Below are positions 1-7,110 of a DNA stretch of 64,000 bases, in pieces. This DNA comes from Pseudomonas fluorescens. GTDB lineage: Bacteria; Pseudomonadota; Gammaproteobacteria; Pseudomonadales; Pseudomonadaceae. The stretch spans positions 62,001-126,000 of the forward strand of contig NZ_CABVHY010000013.1 of the NCBI RefSeq assembly GCF_902497875.1, given 5' to 3'. Position 1 is the stretch's first letter. The number at the start of each line of letters is the position of its first letter. A program made the translations under genes and the position numbers. The notes beneath the pieces are model-generated. The model ran no database searches and had not been told where the DNA came from. It saw nothing but the letters and a program-made list of their open reading frames with translations.

Positions 1-4
1 CAAT

Positions 5-41
5 CCGCCACCCAAATCTGCTTGGCGGCAGACAGTGGCGG
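5..41 (+). promoter_or_regulatory. Leader hairpin of first DUF6124 gene
   Basis: The outer arms CCGCCAC (5-11) and GTGGCGG (35-41) are perfectly complementary. An inner stem TCTGC/GCAGA (17-21, 28-32) lies within them. The hairpin ends just before the Shine-Dalgarno AAAGGAG. The second DUF6124 copy has a hairpin of the same shape with a different sequence. The 5' arm is probably the end of a C4-like RNA cut off by the window edge. The regulatory role is inferred. Confidence 0.5.
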
Positions 42-65
42 TTCCCCAACGAAAGGAGCTTCACC

Positions 66-458
66 ATGACCAAAGTCACCCCTGATCCACCCGAAACGCC
101 CTGCGTTTCCCCCTACCAAGCCCTCGACTCCAAAAAACTCCACCAGGCCGCCCACCGAGCCCTCGATCATTACCTCAATCCGCCCTCCTTGGCCAAACCA
201 CGCTGCAGCGACGATCGCCCCGTCCAGATTTTCACCGTCGCCCCCGACATCAACACCCAGGCCTTGCTGGCCTACACCTACGAAACCTTCAGCTCAGCCA
301 CCATCCTGACTCAGGACCTGTCCGACGATCTGGAAGGCAAAGACCGCAACATCGCCCTGGCCATCCATCAAATGCTGGAACTGGGGTTGTTGCTGATCGA
401 AAAGGCGCTGGATAACGAACACCCGATCAAGCCAGGCGCATCGGGCTTCGTCAGGTAG
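66..458 (+). CDS. DUF6124 family protein (copy 1)
   Basis: A 130-residue soluble protein with no signal peptide or membrane segment. It opens MTKVTPDPPET and carries the family block YQALDSKKLHQAAHRALDHYL, followed by a helical C-terminal half (LSDDLEGKDR, AIHQMLELGLLLIEKAL). This pattern is typical of the small Pseudomonas DUF6124 (formerly DUF3077) proteins, whose function is unknown. A good Shine-Dalgarno (AAAGGAG) precedes the ATG. It is nearly identical to the gene at 2657 over about 120 residues, and only the last residues diverge. That suggests a recent duplication flanking the RHS/transposase segment. Family assignment is confident; function is not known. Confidence 0.85.
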   Translation: MTKVTPDPPETPCVSPYQALDSKKLHQAAHRALDHYLNPPSLAKPRCSDDRPVQIFTVAPDINTQALLAYTYETFSSATILTQDLSDDLEGKDRNIALAIHQMLELGLLLIEKALDNEHPIKPGASGFVR

Positions 459-473
459 ACCCGGTTATCGTTC

Positions 474-562
474 ATCGCGAGCAAGCTCGCTCCACACTCG
501 GGATGTGCTGATCACACAATCGTGAACCCACGCAGATCTAACGTAGGAGCGGGCTCCCACAA
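474..562. repeat. REPIN, GCGAGC-type pair
   Basis: Two inverted palindromes: TCGCGAGCAAGCTCGCTCC near 475 and GTAGGAGCGGGCTCCCA near 543. This is one of the Pseudomonas REP families. It lies between the DUF6124 gene and the RHS gene. An open frame here (minus strand, 465-707) includes the repeat and was not called. Confidence 0.7.
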
Positions 563-731
563 CGAATATCCTGTAAACACAAAATATCTGAACAACACTG
601 ATCAAGTGTGCGAGCCGCTTGCGAAGAGGCCCGAAGAAACATCGAAGCTTTAGCTCTTCTGCATAGTCGCCAACATCAAGGGCCGCTGACTCACTTCGAA
701 AAACCACCCGCTTTAGAGAGTGGATGAGTTG

Positions 732-1769
732 CTATGGTCTCCGGACGTCATCGTTGGTGCTGCTTGGTGATTGAGGCACCGGTCTAGAGAGATGAGCACG
801 TCTTTCATTCGTAATGCGCTGAACGTCTTGATTTTTAAAGTCATTAATTTTTTGTTCCGAAATTTTTCCCTTATTGACCGTACCTGGTCTTATTCCTGTA
901 AATTTATTGCCTGCATCGGCAAGAGCTATTAGAGTTTGGGAGTGCTCTTTTATCAATTTCAGGGTAAAATTCTGATCAAACAATACTTGACGCTCGGAAA
1001 TTGGTTTACGCGTAAAAAATGAATACATTTCTTTATCTATTTCCCGAATTGTCCGTGTAATAGATTTCTCCAATAAAAACTGTTCAGCACTTATATTCTC
1101 AATATTTGCCCTTGCTTTTATATAACTGGATTTGCCCAGACTTTGTTGTGTCTCAGTTAACGCTTTCTTAGCGCTGTAATACGATAACCCAGCTTCGCTT
1201 TTTTTCGGCAAACTGGCAATAAAGTTTCTTAGGGATCCATGTCCTGTTGAATCCGTCCTGTTGACGGGGTCCCCGGCACAATATGCATACGCATTCAATC
1301 CGCCCTCCCCAAACGGACTCCAACTGTCCGGGCTGTTAAACCGCATCAACACCGGGTTGAACTGCCGATAGCCATTACCTAAATGATAATGCCCGGTCAC
1401 CGGGTCCGGCCGTTCGCCATTAAACCCGAGCAAACTGAGCAATCCTTTTCCTCGAGGGCGATGACCGTAAGGCGAGTAGGCGAAGGGATTGGGCTGAGTC
1501 GCGTCGAGTGTGTTCAATACCGAGCGTTGTTGATCAGTGGCCAGCAAGGTGGTATCGAGCTGGCCGCTTTCGGACTGTTGCAGTGCGAGCAACTGGTCTT
1601 CATGTTGGAAGATACGGGTCTGCACCGCGCCTTGTATTTCAGTGGCCAGGCGTGTTTTGCAGTAATAGCGCTGGATGGCAGCCTGTTCGAAGGGGGTGCA
1701 ATCGACCAGATGATCGAGCGGGTCGTAGCGGTAGTGACACAATGGGATTTCGTGACTTGAGGTAGGCAT
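732..1769 (-). CDS. RHS repeat-associated core domain protein with variable C-terminal tip
   Basis: About 345 residues from the ATG at 1769. The N-terminal part (MPTSSHEIPLCHYRYDPLDHL) and the block from GFNGERPDPVTGHYHLGNGYR to the core end FNSPDSWSPFGEGGLNAYAYC.GDPVNRTDSTGHG are classical RHS/YD core motifs. After GHG begins a lysine-rich, AT-rich tip of about 150 residues (roughly 732-1210), as in polymorphic toxins. The tip is not one I recognise. GGAG lies 8 bases before 1769. An upstream ATG at 1814 also has AGGA and would add 15 residues. The gene lacks the long RHS barrel, so it is an orphan module. No convincing immunity gene lies downstream. Toxin activity is inferred only. Confidence 0.8.
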   Translation of the reverse strand: MPTSSHEIPLCHYRYDPLDHLVDCTPFEQAAIQRYYCKTRLATEIQGAVQTRIFQHEDQLLALQQSESGQLDTTLLATDQQRSVLNTLDATQPNPFAYSPYGHRPRGKGLLSLLGFNGERPDPVTGHYHLGNGYRQFNPVLMRFNSPDSWSPFGEGGLNAYAYCAGDPVNRTDSTGHGSLRNFIASLPKKSEAGLSYYSAKKALTETQQSLGKSSYIKARANIENISAEQFLLEKSITRTIREIDKEMYSFFTRKPISERQVLFDQNFTLKLIKEHSQTLIALADAGNKFTGIRPGTVNKGKISEQKINDFKNQDVQRITNERRAHLSRPVPQSPSSTNDDVRRP

Positions 1770-1886
1770 TGACTGAGCTCCGTGCAAGGTCCAAAAAAGC
1801 CGAGTCTTTAGCATCGTTCCTTTCTCTGACGTTGCCTACTATCAGAACTGCTAGGGTTTTGGCGCGGGTTCGCTTCAATCGTTCGG

Positions 1887-2120
1887 CATCGTCGCCAGGT
1901 CGTTTTCGCCGAAACAGGTGATTTCGAGTACTACCTCGCAGATCTGCGCGAGCTAAAGGAGGTATTTGGCGTAAGAGTTTATGCCTACTGTTTAATGACC
2001 AATCACGTCCATCTTTTGCTTGCGTCTACTGCTCTCCAGCGCGGGCAGCTGACGGGAACCTCCCGTTTTGTGGATGAGGTCGAACACATCACAGGGCTTC
2101 GAATAATAAGCCGAGGGTAA
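1887..2120 (+). pseudogene. IS200-like / REP-associated tyrosine transposase remnant
   Basis: An open frame without a start reads HRRQVVFAETGDFEYYL, then VRVYAYCLMTNHVHLLLA, then jumps to TSRFVDEVEHITGLRI and a stop. NHVHLLL is the HUH metal/active-site block of Y1-type transposases. The FVDEVE..TGLRI piece matches the extreme C-terminus of the same family. The roughly 100 or more residues normally between them, and the N-terminus, are missing. It is therefore a deletion relic and cannot be active. Such RAYT-like enzymes are the known partners of REP elements, which are abundant in this window. Confidence 0.7.
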
Positions 2121-2189
2121 GGTAGGCCCGTACAATAAGCTCAACATGAACTATGGGACGGTTAAAATAAATTTGCCCCCTTTTTCTGA

Positions 2190-2330
2190 GCTTGCTCGCG
2201 CTGGATCGCGCAGCGGCCCCAAAACCCGCGACCGAGTTCCATTAGGACAACCGCAATGGCTGGATTACGACTGCTGCGCCCGAGCGCGGACCGGCCGGCG
2301 GGAGCAAGCTCCCACGCCACAGTTAATCAC
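2190..2330. repeat. Degenerate REP-like segment
   Basis: Contains GGAGCAAGCTCCCAC and a GACTGCTGCGC arm similar to the paired palindromes elsewhere in the window, but they do not form a clean inverted pair. An ATG frame crossing it (2146-2340) shows no protein-like features. Confidence 0.35.
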
Positions 2331-2443
2331 CAGACCTTAGATTTCCGTTAACTGACCCCATCAAGAATTTTCCGACAGGTTTTGAGGCTTGCTTTGCCAC
2401 AGGCTGGCGGATAACCTTCGCCGGTCGCTGCAAAATCAGCGAT

Positions 2444-2474
2444 CGGGTCTGCAAGCCCGCCGGAATAACTAGGC
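2444..2474 (+). promoter_or_regulatory. Box complementary to the C4-like RNA
   Basis: The 16 bases at 2444-2459 (CGGGTCTGCAAGCCCG) are complementary to 2573-2588 with one mismatch. The complementarity continues, with small bulges, through ACTAGG (about 2469-2474) against CCTAGT (2563-2568) of the third stem. This is the sort of target/antisense pairing used by C4 RNAs. The pairing is read directly; its role is inferred. Confidence 0.5.
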
Positions 2475-2524
2475 GCATAGCGCCCCCATGACAGCTCGGC
2501 GCTTTTTTTGTGTCCGTGTTTTAT

Positions 2525-2604
2525 GGTGGCTGTGCGTGGGAGACCTTCGGGTCTGCCGGGTTCCTAGTTTCCCGGTCTTGCAGACCCGCGCACAGCTACC
2601 ACCC
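2525..2604 (+). ncRNA. C4-like antisense RNA candidate
   Basis: The segment folds as a three-stem junction. P1 pairs GGTGGCTGTGCG (2525-2536) with CGCACAGCTACCACC (2589-2603). P2 is AGACC-TTCG-GGTCT (2541-2554). P3 is CCGGG (2556-2560) with CCCGG (2571-2575). This architecture is that of the phage P1/P7 C4 antisense RNA family, as I recall it. The UUCG tetraloop on this strand fixes the orientation. It sits in the leader of the second DUF6124 gene. An Rfam covariance search was not possible here. Confidence 0.6.
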
Positions 2605-2629
2605 ATCATCTGCAAGTGATGCTGGTAGC
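2595..2629 (+). promoter_or_regulatory. Alternative leader hairpin before second DUF6124 gene
   Basis: GCTACCA (2595-2601) pairs with TGGTAGC (2623-2629), with an inner stem CATCA/TGATG (2604-2608, 2617-2621). The 5' arm is also the 3' arm of P1 in the C4-like RNA, so the two folds exclude each other. The corresponding hairpin before the first copy (5-41) keeps the shape while both arms change sequence. Confidence 0.5.
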
Positions 2630-2656
2630 TCCTTTTGAAAAACTGGGAGCTTCACC

Positions 2657-3067
2657 ATGACCAAAGTCACCCCCGATCCCCCTGAAACTGAAAACGTTTC
2701 CCCCTACCAATCCCTCGACTCGAAAAAACTCCACCAGGCTGCCCACCGCGCGCTCGATCACTACCTCAACCCGCCCTCCTCGGCCAAACCGCGCTGCAGC
2801 GACGATCGCCCCCTACAGATCTTCGCCGTCGCCCACGACATCAACACCCAAGCCTTGCTCGCCTACACCTACGAAACCTTCAGCTCAGCCACCACCCTGA
2901 CTCTGGACCTGTCCGACGATCTCGAAGGCAAAGACCGCAACCTGGCCCTGGCCATCCATCAAATGCTGGAACTGGGGTTGTTGCTGATCGAAAAGGCACT
3001 GGATAACAAAAATCCGCTGAAGCCGGTGGAAAATCGGGTCGAGCCAGTCAACTCAGCGTCGACCTAA
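2657..3067 (+). CDS. DUF6124 family protein (copy 2)
   Basis: A 136-residue paralogue of the protein at 66. It has the same MTKVTPDPPET start, LDSKKLHQAAHRALDHYL block and LSDDLEGKDR...AIHQMLELGLLLIEKAL end helix. Differences are scattered single residues plus a longer C-terminal tail (about the last 18 residues). Shine-Dalgarno GGGAG lies about 8 bases before the ATG. Its long leader carries the C4-like RNA and hairpin switch, so expression is probably controlled at RNA level. Function is unknown. Two divergent-tail copies in 3 kb suggest duplication with the intervening RHS segment inserted or retained. Confidence 0.85.
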   Translation: MTKVTPDPPETENVSPYQSLDSKKLHQAAHRALDHYLNPPSSAKPRCSDDRPLQIFAVAHDINTQALLAYTYETFSSATTLTLDLSDDLEGKDRNLALAIHQMLELGLLLIEKALDNKNPLKPVENRVEPVNSAST

Positions 3068-3073
3068 AGACCA

Positions 3074-3167
3074 TTCGCGAGCAGACTCGCTCCCACACAG
3101 GATTTGTGCCGATCACACAATCTTGAACCGACACAGATAAAATGTGGGAGCGAGCCTGCTCGCGATG
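3074..3167. repeat. REPIN, GCGAGC-type pair
   Basis: Inverted palindromes CGCGAGCAGACTCGCTCCCAC (about 3076) and GTGGGAGCGAGCCTGCTCGCG (about 3144) lie between the convergent ends of the DUF6124 gene and flhB. Confidence 0.75.
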
Positions 3168-3191
3168 AGGCTGGCACTGCTAGCGCAACTA

Positions 3192-4328
3192 TCAAGAATC
3201 GCGCCGCAAATCCTCCGGAATCGGTAGGTCCTTGAGCGGCTCCGGCCGCTTGCCTTTCCCCGCCCGATGCTGACGAATCTGATAGACATACGCCAACACC
3301 TGCGCGACCGCCAGATACAGCCCCGCCGGGATTTCCTGATCCAGTTCGGTGGAGTAGTAGATCGAACGCGCCAGGGCGGGCGATTCGAGCAGCAGGATGT
3401 CGTTGGCCACGGCAATTTCGCGGATTTTCAAGGCAGTGAAGTCGCTGCCCTTGGCCAGCAGCACCGGGGCACTGCCTTTCTCCGGGTCGTACTTGAGCGC
3501 TACCGCATAGTGGGTCGGGTTGGTGATGATCACGTCGGCCTCGGGCACCGATGTCATCATCCGCCGTTGCGACATGTCGTGTTGCAACTGGCGAATCCGT
3601 TGTTTGACCTCCGGCCGGCCTTCCGAATCCTTGTGCTCGTCGCGGATTTCCTGCTTGGTCATCAGCAGTTTCTTGTGGCTTTCCCAGAGCTGCACCGGTA
3701 CATCCACCGCGGCAATCAGCAGCAGGCCGCAGGCCATCCACAGCGTACTCCAGCCGACCAGCTGGACACTGTGAATAATCGCCTGGTCCAGCGGTTCATG
3801 GGCGATGCGCAGCAAGTCGTCGATGTCCGCCGACAACACCGCCAAGGCCACGAACAGCACGATGAAAAACTTGGCCAGGGCCTTGAGCAACTCGACCAGG
3901 GCCTTGGCCGAGAACATGCGCTTGAGGCCTGCCCCCGGATTCATCCGGCTGAATTTTGGGGCCATGGTACCGGCGGAGAACAACCAGCCACCCAGGGAGA
4001 TCGGCCCGATCAACGCCGCCAGCAGCAAGCAAATCAACACTGGCTGCAGCGCCAGTATGGCGATTTTTCCCGAATGCAAGAGGTAACGGCCCATGGAGCC
4101 CGTGTCGACGATCACCTCCCGGGGCAGGGTGAAGTTCAGCCGCATCAGCTCCAGCATTTCTTGCGCCAGTGCGCCGCCGTAGATCAGCAAGGCGCTGGCG
4201 CCGACCAGCATGATCGCCAGGGTATTGAGTTCCTTGGAGCGCGCGACCTCGCCCTTTTCCCGGGAGTCCTTCTTGCGCTTCTCCGTAGGGTCTTCTGTTT
4301 TATCCTGACCGCTTTCGCTTTCTGCCAT
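3192..4328 (-). CDS. flhB: Flagellar export switch protein FlhB
   Basis: A 378-residue inner-membrane protein of the flagellar type III export gate. It controls the change from rod/hook to filament substrates. The N-terminus is charged (DKTEDPTEKRKKDSREKGE, family hallmark). Four hydrophobic segments follow, then the cytoplasmic domain with the self-cleavage motif N270-P271-T272-H273. Autocleavage there is established for the family. The start is 3 bases after the fliR stop, so it is translationally linked to fliR and ends the fliLMNOPQR-flhB run. A REPIN follows the stop. Full family length and all key residues are present. Confidence 0.97.
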   Translation of the reverse strand: MAESESGQDKTEDPTEKRKKDSREKGEVARSKELNTLAIMLVGASALLIYGGALAQEMLELMRLNFTLPREVIVDTGSMGRYLLHSGKIAILALQPVLICLLLAALIGPISLGGWLFSAGTMAPKFSRMNPGAGLKRMFSAKALVELLKALAKFFIVLFVALAVLSADIDDLLRIAHEPLDQAIIHSVQLVGWSTLWMACGLLLIAAVDVPVQLWESHKKLLMTKQEIRDEHKDSEGRPEVKQRIRQLQHDMSQRRMMTSVPEADVIITNPTHYAVALKYDPEKGSAPVLLAKGSDFTALKIREIAVANDILLLESPALARSIYYSTELDQEIPAGLYLAVAQVLAYVYQIRQHRAGKGKRPEPLKDLPIPEDLRRDS

Positions 4329-4331
4329 GAC

Positions 4332-5114
4332 TCAGCGCGCCCGTGCCAGTTCGCGTAAAAACTGCAAGGCTTCGGTGGCCAGCGGTTGATACTGATTGAG
4401 GATGTCTGCCAGGCCGATCCAGAAAATAACCAGGCCCAGGACCATGGTCAGCGGAAAGCCGATGGAGAAGATGTTCAGTTGCGGTGCCGCCCGGGTCATC
4501 ACGCCAAAGGCGATGTTGACCACCAGCAGCGCGGTGATCGCCGGCAACACCAGCATCAGCGCCGCGCCCAGGACCCAGCCCAGCTTGCCGGCAATTTCCC
4601 AGAAGTGATTGACCAGCAAGCCGCCGCCCACCGGCAAGGTGGTGAAGCTTTCGGTCAACACTTCGAAGACCACCAGATGCCCGTTCATTGCCAGAAACAG
4701 CAGGGTCACCAGCATGGTCAGAAATTGCCCGATCACCGCCACCGAAACGCCGTTGGTAGGGTCGACCATCGAGGCGAAGCCCATGCCCATCTGGATCGCC
4801 ACGATCTGCCCGGCCACCACGAATGCCTGGAAAAACAACTGCAAGGAGAATCCGAGCAAGGCACCGATGATGATCTGCTCGGCCACCAGCAGCAGCGCAC
4901 TGAGGTCCAGCGCGTGCACCTCGGGCATCGGTGGCAGGCCCGGAACAATCACCACGGTGATCGCCAAGGCGAAATACAAGCGGATACGCGTGGACACCAG
5001 CGTGGTACCGAAGATCGGCATGACCATCAGCAAGGCGCCGACCCGAAACAGCGGCAACACGAAGCTCGCCACCCAGGTGCTGATCTGCGTGTCGGTAAGC
5101 GCCAGCAGAGACAC
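4332..5114 (-). CDS. fliR: Flagellar export gate protein FliR
   Basis: 260 residues, almost entirely hydrophobic, with about six predicted membrane spans. It is a core subunit of the FliPQR export channel in the MS ring. The GTG start (5112-5114) lies 3 bases past the fliQ stop, and the gene abuts flhB. The motif QIGMGFASMVDP... typical of FliR is present as QMGMGFASMVDPTNGV near the middle. Length is usual for the family. No anomaly seen. Confidence 0.96.
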   Translation of the reverse strand: MSLLALTDTQISTWVASFVLPLFRVGALLMVMPIFGTTLVSTRIRLYFALAITVVIVPGLPPMPEVHALDLSALLLVAEQIIIGALLGFSLQLFFQAFVVAGQIVAIQMGMGFASMVDPTNGVSVAVIGQFLTMLVTLLFLAMNGHLVVFEVLTESFTTLPVGGGLLVNHFWEIAGKLGWVLGAALMLVLPAITALLVVNIAFGVMTRAAPQLNIFSIGFPLTMVLGLVIFWIGLADILNQYQPLATEALQFLRELARAR

Positions 5115-5117
5115 CGG

Positions 5118-5387
5118 TCAGCCGATCAGCTGCGGAATACTGCCGTACAACTGCAGGATGTATTCCATAAAGGTTTGCACCAGCCAGGGCCCGGCAACGA
5201 TCAGGGTTACCAGCATCACCAATAGCCGCGGCAGGAAGCTCAGGGTCTGTTCGTTGATCTGGGTGGCGGCCTGGAACATCGCCACCAGCAACCCCACCAA
5301 CAAACTCGGGATGACCAGCACCGCGACCATCATGGTGGTCAGCCAGAGCGCTTCACGGAACAGGTCTACTGCGACTTCAGGAGTCAT
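5118..5387 (-). CDS. fliQ: Flagellar export gate protein FliQ
   Basis: 89 residues with two long hydrophobic helices (about 15-45 and 50-78). This is the standard FliQ hairpin, packing with FliP and FliR to form the export pore. It begins MTPEVAVDLFREAL, the typical FliQ opening. It lies between fliP and fliR in a tightly packed operon and starts at an ATG 24 bases after the fliP stop. Family length is exact. Confidence 0.96.
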   Translation of the reverse strand: MTPEVAVDLFREALWLTTMMVAVLVIPSLLVGLLVAMFQAATQINEQTLSFLPRLLVMLVTLIVAGPWLVQTFMEYILQLYGSIPQLIG

Positions 5388-5411
5388 AACGCGCTACCCG
5401 CGAGTAAGGTT

Positions 5412-6161
5412 TCAAACGCCACCAAAACTGCCGGCCAGCGTGCCGATGATCAACGCCCAGCCATCCACCAGCACGAACAGCATGATCTTGAACGGCAGGG
5501 AAATGATCAGCGGCGAGAGCATCATCATGCCCATGGCCATCAGCACACTGGCCACCACCAGGTCGATGATCAGGAACGGAATGAAGATCATGAAACCGAT
5601 CTGGAACGCGGTTTTCAGTTCCGAGGTGACAAACGCCGGGACCAGGATGGTCAGCGGTGCCTGATCGGGGCTGGCGATATCCGTGCGCTTGGACAGACGC
5701 ACGAACAGCTCCAGATCGCTGCTGCGGGTCTGTGCCAACATGAAGTCCTTGAGCGGAATCTGCGCCTTGGCCACGGCGTCCTGAGCCGTGAGCTTTTCAG
5801 CCAGATAAGGCTGCAAGGCATCCTGGTTCACCCGGTCGAAGACCGGCGCCATGATGAACATCGTCAGGAACAACGCCATCCCGGTGAGGATCTGGTTCGA
5901 CGGAGTCTGCTGCAGGCCCAGAGCCTGACGCAGGATCGAGAAGACGATGATGATGCGGGTGAAACTGGTCATCAGCATGACAAACGCCGGAATGAAGCTC
6001 AGCGCGGTCATGATCAGCAGGATTTGCAGGCTGACCGAATATTCCTGAGCGCCGTCGGCGTTAGTGCCCAGGGTGATGGCCGGAATCGACAGCGGATCGG
6101 CAGCAAACACCAACGGAGCAGCCAGCATCAGAACCAGCGTTAACAGGATGCGCAGCGGCAT
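5412..6161 (-). CDS. fliP: Flagellar export gate protein FliP
   Basis: 249 residues. A cleavable signal peptide ([20 protein letters not shown]) is unusual among export-gate subunits but normal for FliP. It is followed by the FliP helices and conserved stretches [26 protein letters not shown] and GMMMLSP. It forms the pentameric base of the FliPQR channel. The ATG overlaps the fliO stop by one base (TAATG), indicating coupled translation. Confidence 0.97.
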   Translation of the reverse strand: MPLRILLTLVLMLAAPLVFAADPLSIPAITLGTNADGAQEYSVSLQILLIMTALSFIPAFVMLMTSFTRIIIVFSILRQALGLQQTPSNQILTGMALFLTMFIMAPVFDRVNQDALQPYLAEKLTAQDAVAKAQIPLKDFMLAQTRSSDLELFVRLSKRTDIASPDQAPLTILVPAFVTSELKTAFQIGFMIFIPFLIIDLVVASVLMAMGMMMLSPLIISLPFKIMLFVLVDGWALIIGTLAGSFGGV

Positions 6162-6592
6162 TACTTCTTATCCTTATCTTTACCCAGCAACTCCATCAGG
6201 CGCTGGGCAAACTCCGGAGTCGCCTGCTCGGTGCTCGGCACCTGCACCGGCTCCTTGAGCACATGCAACGCGGTGATGGTGCCCGGGGTCAGGCCGAGCA
6301 GAATCTGCTCGTTACCGACCTGCACCAGCACCAGCCGATCCCGTGGCCCGAGCGCGCGCGAGCCGATCAGTTCGATCACTTGCCCCTTGCCGGCCGGTCC
6401 GGCCTGTTGCACCCGACGCAGCAACCAAGCCAGAAAAAAAATCAGACCCAGCACCAGCAACAGCCCCAACACCAACTGTGCCAGTTGCCCGCCCACACCG
6501 CTGCCGGCCACTGGCACAGCGGCAGTCGCCAGCGGTGCGGCTGCCCAGGCGCTGAACGGCGATGCCAGCACTAGACCGAGTAGCTTTTTCAC
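6161..6592 (-). CDS. fliO: Flagellar biosynthesis protein FliO
   Basis: 143 residues. An N-terminal hydrophobic/Ala-rich segment is followed by one clear membrane span ([25 protein letters not shown], about 35-60) and a cytoplasmic domain ([22 protein letters not shown]...LLGLTPG) typical of FliO. FliO is a scaffold that helps FliP assemble into the gate. It lies directly after fliN with no gap and overlaps fliP by one base. Confidence 0.93.
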   Translation of the reverse strand: MKKLLGLVLASPFSAWAAAPLATAAVPVAGSGVGGQLAQLVLGLLLVLGLIFFLAWLLRRVQQAGPAGKGQVIELIGSRALGPRDRLVLVQVGNEQILLGLTPGTITALHVLKEPVQVPSTEQATPEFAQRLMELLGKDKDKK

Positions 6593-7051
6593 TCAGCGCA
6601 GCTTCTTGATGCGTTCGCTTGGGCTGATCACGTCCGTCAGGCGAATGCCGAACTTCTCGTTGACCACCACCACTTCGCCATGGGCAATCAGTGTGCCGTT
6701 GACCAGTACGTCCAACGGTTCGCCGGCCAGACGATCAAGCTCGATCACCGAGCCCTGGTTCAACTGCAACAGGTTGCGAATGTTGATTTCGGTGCTGCCG
6801 ACTTCCATGGAAATCGATACCGGGATATCCAGAATCACATCCAGGTTCGGACCGTCGAGGGTGACCTGTTCGTTGTTCCTCGGCACGCTGCCGAATTCTT
6901 CCATCGGCAGACGGTTGGAAGACGGACCGTTATCGGCTGCCAGCAAGGCATCGATATCGTCCTGGCTGGCATCACCGGACTCTCCCAGCGCAGCCGCCCA
7001 CTCATCAGCCAGGGCCTGATCTTCCGCGGAAATTACATCGTCATTAGCCAT
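6593..7051 (-). CDS. fliN: Flagellar switch protein FliN
   Basis: 152 residues. The acidic N-terminal tail (about 1-65) is longer than in enterics, as in other pseudomonads. The C-terminal SpoA domain has the family signature (DVILDIPVSISMEVGSTEINIRNLL, then GSVIELDRLAGEPLDVLVNG and EVVVVNEKFGIRLTDV). With FliM and FliG it forms the C-ring that sets rotation direction, and it docks the export ATPase complex through FliH. It lies 59 bases after fliM. Confidence 0.96.
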   Translation of the reverse strand: MANDDVISAEDQALADEWAAALGESGDASQDDIDALLAADNGPSSNRLPMEEFGSVPRNNEQVTLDGPNLDVILDIPVSISMEVGSTEINIRNLLQLNQGSVIELDRLAGEPLDVLVNGTLIAHGEVVVVNEKFGIRLTDVISPSERIKKLR

Positions 7052-7110
7052 CAGTGGTCCTCGGCGGGCAAAAAGTCATTCAACAAAAGCGAAGGGGGTA
7101 TACGCGCCGC

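Noticed and set aside
465..707. Minus-strand open frame that might be an RHS immunity gene
   Set aside because: The last third is REP sequence, the GTG has no convincing ribosome site, and the composition is not protein-like.
1383..1760. Plus-strand open frames opposite the RHS gene
   Set aside because: Antisense shadows of a clear RHS core coding sequence.
2146..2340. 64-codon plus-strand frame after the transposase relic
   Set aside because: Crosses a degenerate REP and has no ribosome site or domain.
3267..4358. Long plus-strand open frame opposite flhB
   Set aside because: His/Gln/Arg-rich product without domains; shadow produced by high-GC codon bias.
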